Shown: positions 42,618 through 52,400 of the stretch, one piece after another
Position numbering within the stretch: the first letter of the stretch is position 1
Layout of the letters: every line of letters begins with the position of its first letter
Assembly: GCA_017645945.1 (NCBI GenBank)
Contig: JAGCNL010000085.1
Location: 1-54,911 of the forward strand
From: Salinivirgaceae bacterium
Lineage (GTDB): Bacteria > Bacteroidota > Bacteroidia > Bacteroidales > SZUA-534
Reading direction: 5' to 3'
Length of the DNA: 54,911 bases
Notes under the pieces: model-generated
The model's input: only the letters and a program-made list of their open reading frames with translations
Told to the model about the DNA's origin: nothing
Databases searched by the model: none
Program-made: the position numbers and the translations under genes

Positions 42618-43907
42618 TTACTGATTTAATACTGATTTATAAACGTTGTAAACGTGTTTTGCCGACTCTTCCCAGCGCAGGCTGTTGGCCTCTTTCAAGC
42701 CGTTCTCGCCGATGGTTTGGGCAAGAGCGGGATAGTTGAGCAGAGCGTAAATGGCGTTGGCCATCTTGTCGATGTCCCAGAAGTCAATCTTGATGGCGTG
42801 CTTCAGAATCTCGCTCACACCCGACTGCTTCGAGATGATGACAGGAACACCCGACTGCATCGCCTCGAGCGGCGAGATGCCGAAGGGTTCCGAAACCGAT
42901 GGCATAATGTAAACGTCGCTGTATTTGAACATACGGAACACAGCGTCGCCGCGCAGGAAGCCCGTGAAGTGGAACTTGTCCATAATGCCCAGACTTGCGG
43001 CGCGTTCAATCATCTTGTTCATCATATCGCCGCTGCCAGCCATCACAAACCGCACGTTGTCCATCTTCTTGAGCACCTTATAGGCGGCCTCAATGAAGAA
43101 CTCAGGACCTTTCTGCATTGTGATTCGGCCCAGGAACGTCACCACCTTCTCGTCGAAGCCGCGTTTCTCGCGGTCGATGGCTTTCAGGTTGGGCTCCACG
43201 GCGTTGTAAACGGTCACCACCTTGTCGGGCGATTGGCCGTATTTGTTGATAACGATGTCGCGCGTCAGGTTGCTGACGGTGATGGCCTTGTCGGCTGCGT
43301 CGAGACCTGCTTTCTCAATGTTGTAAACGGCAGGATTCACGCGGCCGCCGCTACGGTCGAAATCGGTGGCGTGAACGTGCACAACAAGCGGCTTGCCCGA
43401 CACACGCTTCGCGGCCATTCCTGCGGGATAAGCCAGCCAGTCGTGGGCGTGAATGATGTCGAAGTCGTACATTGTGGCAATCTGCTCAGCAATCAAGCTG
43501 TAGTAGTAGATTTCGGTGAACAGGTTGTCGCCGTATTTTCCAGTGAACGGAATGCAGCCCGACTCTCCCACCTCAACAATGTGCTTGCCGTAGTAACGTT
43601 TGTTGTTTCTCAGCGCGAAATACTCCTCAGGCGTTGAGTACGGAACCAGATTCGAGCCCACCTCAATGTATTGAAGGTTCTTGACTTGTCCCGAATAACT
43701 CTCTGATTTTGTGACTCTCAGCGGAATGTTTCCCGCACCCACGAGTTTGATGGCCTCTTGGTCCTCGTCGCCGTAAGCCTTTGGCACGACGAAAATAACC
43801 TCAAGGTCGTCAATCTTCGACATACCTTTGGTCAGGCCGTAGCAAGCGGTGCCCAAACCTCCAGAAATGTGCGGCGGAAACTCCCACCCAAACATTAAGA
43901 CTTTCAT
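42618..43907 (-). CDS. GT4-type glycosyltransferase of glycogen metabolism, 429 aa
   Basis: GT-B fold: N-terminal MLFGWEFPPHISGG-type start (MKVLMFGWEFPPHISGGLGT), HAHDWLAYPAGMAAKRVSG, C-terminal nucleotide-binding half with FLGRITMQKGPEFFIEA and the E-x7-E motif EPFGISPLEAMQSGVPVI. It probably transfers glucose to glycogen or a related alpha-glucan, given its place between debranching enzyme and GH57 gene. Gaps are 19 and 22 bases, so it is co-transcribed. Confidence 0.9.
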   Translation of the reverse strand: MKVLMFGWEFPPHISGGLGTACYGLTKGMSKIDDLEVIFVVPKAYGDEDQEAIKLVGAGNIPLRVTKSESYSGQVKNLQYIEVGSNLVPYSTPEEYFALRNNKRYYGKHIVEVGESGCIPFTGKYGDNLFTEIYYYSLIAEQIATMYDFDIIHAHDWLAYPAGMAAKRVSGKPLVVHVHATDFDRSGGRVNPAVYNIEKAGLDAADKAITVSNLTRDIVINKYGQSPDKVVTVYNAVEPNLKAIDREKRGFDEKVVTFLGRITMQKGPEFFIEAAYKVLKKMDNVRFVMAGSGDMMNKMIERAASLGIMDKFHFTGFLRGDAVFRMFKYSDVYIMPSVSEPFGISPLEAMQSGVPVIISKQSGVSEILKHAIKIDFWDIDKMANAIYALLNYPALAQTIGENGLKEANSLRWEESAKHVYNVYKSVLNQ

Positions 43908-43929
43908 TATCAGTTATTTTTATTGTTCT

Positions 43930-46185
43930 TTATTTCTTTTTCGATGCCTTTGCAGCGGCTTTCGGTTCGGCCTTTTTGGCGGTCTTCGCCGATGCTTTCT
44001 TCGCTTCAGCCTTCACTGCGGCTTTCTTTGGTTCGGCTTTCGCCGATGCCTTCTTTGTTTCAGCCTTTACGGCGGCCTTCTTCGGCTCTGCCTTCTTCAC
44101 TTCCTTCTTCGCTGTGGCCTTCTTTGGTTCGGCTTTTACCGATGCCTTCTTCGCTGCGGCTTTTTTCGGCTCTGCCTTTGCCTTCGGCTCTGATTTCTTC
44201 GGGTCCTTCTTTGCTGCCGCTTTCTTGGCGGGTTTGGCCTCAACAGCGGTCTCGCCTGCGAAAGTGTTCGACAGTTTTTTCATATAAACCAGTGCCGCGA
44301 AACTCAATGCGAACGAAATGGCGCCCTTTCCGTGATACGGTGGGTCACCGTGATACATCTCTGATATACAACTGATTCCAGCCGTTCTCATCTCAGGCTC
44401 GAAGGTCTCAAGGAACTTGTTAACCAGCGATTCAATCATACGCGGTTGGATTTTTGCCAGCGCGTCGATGTAGGCGGCATAGAGCCACGGCCAAACCGAG
44501 CCGTTGAAGGCGGCGTTCTCGCGCTGCTCCTCAGTGCCACGGTAGTGCGACACGTAGCGCGGGTCGTCAGGTGTGAGCGAGCGGATGCCGTAGGCGGTCA
44601 TCAGTTGCTCCTCAACCACACGCAGAACGGCTTTAATCTGATGCTTGTCGAGCATTGTGTAGTCAACGGCGCAAGCCAGCAATTGGTTCGGACGGACTTG
44701 TGTGTTTGCATAGTCGTATGTCACATAGTCAGCCAGATAGCCGCGCTCATCGTTCCAGAATGTGGCAACGAAACTGCCCTTCACTTTCTCGGCCAGTTCA
44801 GCCCATTTCTTGCCAAAGGTCTTGTCGCCTTTGCTCTTGTCGAGAACGTACATTATTGCGTTGTACCACAATGCGTTGGTCTCAACAGCATAGCCGTTGC
44901 GCGGCATCACGGGGCGGCCGTGGATGGTTGCGTTCATCCAGGTGTTGGCCACTGCGTCCGATGTATTGTAAACCATTCCGTTCTCGTCGATGCGGAAACT
45001 GATTTTGTGCTCCAGATAAAGGTTCATCACCTTCTTAACGTCTTTTCCGAATTCCTTCCAGACGTCGTACTGCGGATATTGCTTGTCAATCTGCTGAATG
45101 CACCAAACGAGCCACAACGGCACGTCGGAACGGCAGTCGGCGTAATCGTCCAGATTGGTGCTTCCGCTTGCCAAAGTGTTGGTTATCTGACTGATGAGCG
45201 TTGAGAGAACGCTCTTGTAAATCATCGGTGTCTCGTTCTTGTAGAGCAGGTTGGGCAGTGCGATGAGCGCGTCGCGGGTGCGAGCGGGATACCACGGATA
45301 ACCAGCCAGAATGCGGGTTTCCTTGCCCTCGTTCAGGAACAACTGAGCGGCACCGTTAATCAGGCAGTTCTCGAAACTGTTGCGCGGTGTGCGGTCGCTC
45401 ACCTCGTCGTCGAACTTCTTCTTCAGCGTGTTGGTCTTAATCTCGCTCAATCCTGCCGAAACAATGATGCTCTCGCCCTTCTTGATTGGCGCCTCGAAAT
45501 ATCCAGGCACGAACAAATCCTCTTTGAAATCGTAGCCGCGCTTCTGCTCCAGAATGTACTCAATGTTGTAGTACCAGTCGGGTGCCGACACAAACTCGCA
45601 CTTCTTCGAAGTTTGGATATAAAGGTCGGGATAGCGCTGATACATACACGATGAGATGCCGTTGTCAACCATCTTCACCTTGGTGTTGGCGTCAAGGTTG
45701 GCCTTGCTCAGCGCGTGAATGTTGCGGAAGGCAAGGAACGGTTTGAAACGTATTTTGGTCTCGCTGTGAGCGTCGAGCAGAGTGTAGCGGACAAGCATCC
45801 GCGGCTCGCTCTTGACAAGGATTTTCTCCTTTTTCAGAACCACGCCGCCAACACCGTAGATGAGCGTCGGTATGGGGTTGGTATAGAATTCGGTAACATA
45901 CTTGTGGCCTTTTGGCTCGTAGTTGTCACCCTCATATTTATGCAAAGCCAGATTGAATTCGCGCTCGTGCTGAATGATAGTTTCATCGAGCGACGAGAGC
46001 AGCACGTGGCGTCCGCCATCGACCTGCGGCAGCGGGCACACCAGCAATCCGTGATATTTACGGTTGTTGCAGCCAATCAGCGTTGTGAGCGAATACGAGC
46101 CCGCGCGGTTGGTGCGCAACACCTCTTTTGTCAAGGAATTCTCAAGATTTACAAGTTCTGTTTTGTCAAACTCCAAATATCCCAT
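43930..46185 (-). CDS. glycogen debranching enzyme (GH133 type) with H1-like tail, 751 aa
   Basis: Amylo-alpha-1,6-glucosidase. N-terminal domain: TNRAGSYSLTTLIGCNNRKY, HGLLV. Catalytic domain: LAGYPWYPARTRDALIALPN, RPNQLLACAVDYTML, NGSVWPWLYAAYIDALAK. The enzyme part ends near residue 645. The last 105 residues (DNA 43933-44247) are almost only Lys, Ala, Glu and Pro in repeats such as KKAAVKAE-KKASAKAEP, like a histone H1 tail. Such a tail is not part of the family. First gene of the operon; a -7 promoter box lies about 90 bases upstream of its ATG. Confidence 0.92.
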   Translation of the reverse strand: MGYLEFDKTELVNLENSLTKEVLRTNRAGSYSLTTLIGCNNRKYHGLLVCPLPQVDGGRHVLLSSLDETIIQHEREFNLALHKYEGDNYEPKGHKYVTEFYTNPIPTLIYGVGGVVLKKEKILVKSEPRMLVRYTLLDAHSETKIRFKPFLAFRNIHALSKANLDANTKVKMVDNGISSCMYQRYPDLYIQTSKKCEFVSAPDWYYNIEYILEQKRGYDFKEDLFVPGYFEAPIKKGESIIVSAGLSEIKTNTLKKKFDDEVSDRTPRNSFENCLINGAAQLFLNEGKETRILAGYPWYPARTRDALIALPNLLYKNETPMIYKSVLSTLISQITNTLASGSTNLDDYADCRSDVPLWLVWCIQQIDKQYPQYDVWKEFGKDVKKVMNLYLEHKISFRIDENGMVYNTSDAVANTWMNATIHGRPVMPRNGYAVETNALWYNAIMYVLDKSKGDKTFGKKWAELAEKVKGSFVATFWNDERGYLADYVTYDYANTQVRPNQLLACAVDYTMLDKHQIKAVLRVVEEQLMTAYGIRSLTPDDPRYVSHYRGTEEQRENAAFNGSVWPWLYAAYIDALAKIQPRMIESLVNKFLETFEPEMRTAGISCISEMYHGDPPYHGKGAISFALSFAALVYMKKLSNTFAGETAVEAKPAKKAAAKKDPKKSEPKAKAEPKKAAAKKASVKAEPKKATAKKEVKKAEPKKAAVKAETKKASAKAEPKKAAVKAEAKKASAKTAKKAEPKAAAKASKKK

Positions 46186-46273
46186 TGCTTTATTTTTTAT
46201 AGAATTACAATTATTTCGTTGAATCTCGTTTCTTCATTAAAAAGTATTACACACTTTTCCCAGAAAAGTTGTG

Positions 46274-46281
46274 CAAAGTTA
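46274..46281 (-). promoter_or_regulatory. -7 promoter box of the glycogen operon
   Basis: TAACTTTG on the minus strand is an exact match to the Bacteroidota -7 consensus TAnnTTTG. A TTGCG lies 11 bases further upstream, which is too close for a normal -33 box, so only the -7 part is supported. The leader to the debranching enzyme ATG at 46185 would be roughly 80 bases. Confidence 0.55.
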
Positions 46282-46405
46282 CGCATTTTTTTCGCAACGC
46301 TGACCACACAAAATCAAATAATAAAAACTGATAATCAACCATTGAAATACTGCATCATAAGTGCAGTCTAACGTTTGCGTGACGGTATGCGTAGATTACG
46401 TAAAA

Positions 46406-46431
46406 AGCCTCCAAGTTTGACCTTGGAGGCT
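46406..46431 (-). terminator. rho-independent terminator of the giant surface protein gene
   Basis: AGCCTCCAAG (46406-46415) pairs with CTTGGAGGCT (46422-46431) across a six-base loop. On the minus strand the stem is followed by TTTTTA. It lies 38 bases past the stop of the giant gene and upstream of the glycogen promoter. Confidence 0.88.
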
Positions 46432-46468
46432 AACATTATCTTAAGCCGCATGGACTTTTGTGCTTGAC

Positions 46469-49400
46469 TTACGGGCGCTTAACTGGGCGAACAGAATATC
46501 CGCTATATCGTGGCGCTTTGTCAACTTCAGGATCGGAAACATATTCCGAATCAATATATTGTATATATGCTTTATTCGTGTCTTCGATATACAATGTAGA
46601 CGACCAATAGTCTCCGTAGTGATCCTCTCCTATAACAGAATTAGACGACTCATCGAGATAACCTGCAAGCGGCAAAAAGATATGTGTGTCGATTAATGAG
46701 TAGGATGTTGATGGTTCTTCACCTTCATACACTTTTGCTCCTTTATCGGCACTGGCTTTTGCTCGATAAACTATGAATCCTTTGACATTGGAACTGTTAT
46801 AATTATTTGTCCAAACCCAATAGCACTGGTGATAGAGTTCCATCCAATCCTCTTTTGTCGGCATTGCCCATCCGTCGCCCCAGTTGGCATCAGCAGCGTC
46901 ATTGTCAGGAGGAAGTGTTTCTGGATTGTCGTGATATTTGTAGTTTAGTTCTGAATATAATTCTTCTCTATCACCTTCCGTTTCTCCCCATGCAAAGTGC
47001 TCCCCGTAGTAGTCTTGCTTATTATCAGCTCCCACATTGCATGTTGCCCAAAGATTGCCACTTGAAAGACCTAAATCAACGTATGAGCGTTTTATGGTAA
47101 AGTAACAGTTATCCACGGTATTATTTTTCGCGAACTCGAAGAATTCATTTGGATCAGAATAAGGATCCATATTGATTTTCCCGCTAAAGGTGCAGCCGTC
47201 GGCTACACTGAAATTGACATTAGCAGAATTAAAATCAACCACGTAGTTATCAATGCAACTAAGGGCAAGGATACCGCTTGAGACTGCATCAAAAATAACA
47301 TTGATTTTTGCTCCGGAATAATCTACTCCTGTATTAAACGAAAATCCAGGAACAAATTCCCCTCCAAGGCTATTTTCTCCATTGACCGTAATGCGATAGG
47401 TGACTGTGCGCTCATTGTTAGTGTTGCAATTGAACAAGCAAATATTTGCACCAGTTTCTTCGGTTACATAGCGACTAAAGTTATTTAGCGTCAGGTAATA
47501 TGTCCTGTCTTTCTGTGAATTGTAAACATCACGGCCCACATATACTGGATGACTTCCATCGCTAAGCACATACGGGTGTACGGCATCGTTCTCAACATTG
47601 ATTCTTACGTCAGTAGTCAACTTTCCGTTTTCATCTAAATACCAGTTAGTGTTTTCTTCCGGCACTACAAGGAACTTGCCGCACACATCGGAAAGCGATG
47701 TTTGGGTTAAAGTCTCGTCAATGGCAAGCCAAGAAGTTTCCTCTGAATAGTTACTTGGCCAGATGGTTGCCACATAATCGTTAGACAATTCACTAATAAT
47801 TGTAATTTTTTTGTCTTCTGGCAAAAGAACATGGTTGTCGGCTGCTATAGTTGCATCTCCTCCTATATTGAAATTGCCATTATAATAAACACCATTGCCA
47901 TAATGAGCATCATTTGTGGCTTGGTTACCACTGATGGTGCCGCCTGACATATTAAATATACCATTATTAAATACTCCTCCGCCAAATTCAGATGTATTTC
48001 CACTAATGGAAGCACCAGATCTCATATTGAAGGTAGCATCTTGCGCAACAAATACGCCGCCGCCTAAACGTGCTTGATTGGAATTTATTACAGCATTGTT
48101 GCCAATAGTAACATTTGCTCCAGATTTTATGAATAATCCACCGCCAACTATTTCATCATCACCAACATCAGTTCCAGTTCCAGCGTAAAGAAGCAGGTTT
48201 TCTATGGTCACTGGCACAGAAGTGTTGATTGTAAGTACAGAGCCTGTTCCTAATGCAGAAATCTTATCATGCAGCATACCGCTCTGCTCATACAGCATAC
48301 TATTTTCATCATAACCATGTGTTCCTGTAATAGTTATGGATTTTGCATTCGCATTAGGACCAATTGTCTGTGCATAAGCGAGTCCGCCATCAATCTTAAT
48401 GATGTAATCGTATTTACTGTTTGTCATTAATTCAACGGCATCAGCAATGCTTTGTATTGGACTCAAACCTGCAACTACTATTACAGCATCCCAAAGAGCC
48501 CAAATTTCAATATCGCCAGTAGGAACAGTGTTGAATGACGTGAATTCATCATACTCATTCGTTGCACCATTCCAAACATACCAACCTTTGAATTTAAATG
48601 TTACGCCTTCAACAGCCTCGTGATTTGGAGTGCCCGGGTCTTGTATGGTTTCGCCAGGCTTTAAATACTGCGCATAAACATCCTTGCTGTCACGGAAACG
48701 CACAGCTGTGTATCTTTTCAGCTTGGCGTCATCGCCAATATAATACATAGTAGTATCGCCCGAAGAAACTATTGGAGTAACAGCAAACTTGTTTAACGCC
48801 GAAGCAAATACTGCGTCACTAATGTTTACGTCGGGAACAAGTATTGGATTCTCTGTAAAATATGGGTATCTATCATAATATCCATCAAACGCGGGTGATA
48901 ATACTACAGCCTTGTCGGTCTTGAGTTCGCTGGCAATAGTGATTGGCTGTTCATACTGCAAACAAACATCATCCGTAATTTGGGGGCTGCCTCCCAATGT
49001 GATAGCACCGCATAAATAAATTCCTTTTCCATACGTGGCTTTATTGCCACTGATTGTGCCACCCTGCATAGAAAAAGAAGTCGGGGAATATATATATAAA
49101 CCACCTCCATCACTACTACCAGTGTTACTGGCCTCGGCCTCGTTGTTTGTAATATTTCCGCCAGTTATGATAATTATTGCATCTTTACGGATATACATAC
49201 CTGCACCAGTACCTCCATAATAAGTACCGCTACTAAGATTTTCTCCTTCGTACTTATTGGCTGTATTGTTGCTAATAGAACCGCCATTAATTGTAATGTA
49301 TGATGTTCCTGCTGGATCATTAGGATTCCAAACACACACACCTCCACCGTAAGGAGCTTTATTGCCACTAATGCCACCATCGTTTATGGTTACATTTGCA

Positions 49401-52400
49401 TACCGATATGCATATATACCGCCACCATAAGTGTAGCCTTTGGCTTTTGTAGCTATATTATTAGTAATATAGCCTCCATTCAATATCAATTCACCGCCGG
49501 AAATATATACACCGCCGCCACTAATGGCTTGATTGCCTGTGATTGTGCAACCTTTTTCAATTGTCAGTTTAGTGCCATATGCTGAAATGCCGCCGCCTGA
49601 AGCTGCATATCCACCAGTAATTGTCAGATTCTTAATTGTTACTGGCATTGCTGTGTTGATTGTGAGCGCCGAAACTGTTACATCAGGCGCATTTCCGTTC
49701 TCTCTCCATCCGCAGTCAATGCCGTCGGTTGTGTTTGACGTGCCTGTTAGAGTTATGCTCCATGCTTTGATTGATGCGCCCGCTGGTGCCTCAATTGCTT
49801 GGGCACTTGTCAAAAATCCATTCACTTTGACCGTGTAGTTGGCATACTCATGGTTCATTGCTGCAACCGCATCGGCAATTGAACCAAATGTGCCATTGCC
49901 GATGTTTGCACCTTGCTGAACATTAAATTCGGTATTGCAATCCCACAATGCGTAGATGATTGTGTCACGTGTGATTGCGTCATTAAATGTGAACACCACT
50001 GTGTCGCCTTGGGCATTGATTGTGTACCAATTTTTGAATGTGTAACTCAAATCGCCAACAGTCATTGTTCCCTGCAGTTCGGGTTTTTCAATCTTTGCGC
50101 CAGGTATCAATTGCATCGGTTCAACATTGCAGCCTTCGAAAATCACATTCGGGTACTTTTGCAAAAAGCCATTTTCGTCAACACGCCATTGTTGATATTC
50201 GAATGTGCCTTCATCTGCCCCTTTAATAACTTCAGTAGACACATTGAATTTTCCGCATTCGGCAGCAATTGAGGTCGTGGTGATGGGTTTATCCTCTCCT
50301 TCATCTTCATCGTAATAGGTTGCCAAACTAAGCACTTGTGCTCCTTCAGAATAAACTGATGGTGTGATAGTTGCTCCAGCACCGTCACCCAACTTACCAG
50401 TAATGGTGATTTGGGTGGTTTGGTTGTCAAAGCCATCATATATTCCGCCCAAGAATACATCGTTGTCGGCTGCAACTGCTGCGCTGCCACTCATATTGAA
50501 CGTGGCGAAATTAAAGGAAGATGTGAATCCCGCATAGACACCCTTTCCGAGAACAGCGTTGTTTGTGCTGATATCGCCTCCCGACATTGTAAACTGAGTA
50601 CTTTCGCTATCGGATACCAAATAAACGCCTCCTCCTGCAATCTCCGCCGCGTTGTAGGCAATGTGCCCGCTTGCCATCATCATTTCTGTTGGAGGATACG
50701 TATAAGCATATTGTACGCTAACACCGCCACCGCAACCGTTGCCGTGCTGATCTTCGCCACTGTTCGCGTTGGCATAGTTATAGTAGATACCGCCAGTAAG
50801 TTCTGCTGGTACTGCTGTTATTTCGAAACTATCATCAAATTCCAACTTATAACCCAAATAGAGATTGTTTGAGCCTGCCACATACACGCCACCGCCACAA
50901 TTTGCTGTATTCGAGTGATTTTCGCTCGTAGCCGCACTTTTTGCACTTGAATCACCCACAACGGCCGAGCCATGCATACACATATTTGAAAATGTTCCGA
51001 CATAAACACCGCCACCGTAACCGCCAACTTCGCCAGAGGAATGGGCAGAGGGTTCCCCTATTGCCTCATTGCCACTGATGGTGCCGCCGCCCATAAAGAA
51101 TGTTGCATATTCGAGGCAAACACCACCACCACTTCCGTTATCACTATCACTGCCTGCCGTGTTGTTTTTGATTTCGGCTGTGCCTCTCATACTCAGCCAG
51201 CCCTTAGCATACACTCCACCGCCGTATATGGCGTAATTGTTGATGATTTGTGCACCATCGCCAATGGTTACGTTTGCATAATCACCACTATTTGTATCAT
51301 CACCATAAGCATTATATCTATCAATATATACTCCACCACCATAATCGGCATATCCGCCAGTAATTATCAGGTTTTCAATAATTACCGGTATTGGGGTTTT
51401 TATTGTGAGCGCTGGTGTTGATTTTGTTGGCAATTCGCCGCCTTTTACCCACCCGCCATCGATAGAAGAACTTGTTGTCTTGCCCTTCAAAGTAATGGAA
51501 TGGAACTCGTCGCCAAGTTTAATAGCCTGAGCGCCAACTGAGCCGTTGACTTCTACAATGATATCCGAATAATAATCCAAATCCATGCCGCTGATAATCT
51601 CGGATATAGTTGCGCTGCCAGACAATTCAACCGTCTTGCTCCAAACGCCATAGTAGGTTTTTGAATTATTCCCTATAATGGTATTGGCATCAAATGGCGC
51701 AGATGATATGAAATTTCCGACTAAAGATTGTTCATAAGCGGTCTTTTTCTCAAACCAACCAACCCACTCGTAGCCTTCTTTTGCAAGTGGTGCTTCGGGT
51801 GCTGTACCAATTTTGTCACCAGAGAGAAGCGGTCTGCTCTCTAACGTATGCTCTTCTGTACCAACATAATATACAAAGTCAACAGACGTAGGCAGGGCTA
51901 ATGTTCCGTCTGATTTTACCACGTAATTGATGTCGCCTTTTGAAACAGAGAACCAATTCTGACTGACTTCGCCATCATATATAACCATCTTATTATTCTC
52001 CGGGCAAGGTTTATATTGATAGCGGACTGCGATTGGATTCTCAACATCGAGTGCTTTGGTAATGTTGATTTGCTTGCTTTCTTGCATGCTGATTGCTTCC
52101 TGAATTTTAACAGCACCACCAATTTTCAATGTACCATTGTTGCCTATGGCGTTTCCTCCGTTGTTGCTTATTTCACCGCCGCGCATATCGAGCATTCCGT
52201 GTTCGTCGACAAATATTGCGGTTTGGGCAGTATATCCGTTATTGGTATTGCCAGAAACCTTACTGCCTTCGAGCATGGTAAGTGTACCGCTAATAATTTG
52301 GATGCCCTCTCCATTCCAATTTCCTTGATGATTTCCTGTTATAAGCGCATTGGCTCCGAGCGTTACATTGCAAGCCAAATAATCACCATCGAATTGTCCC

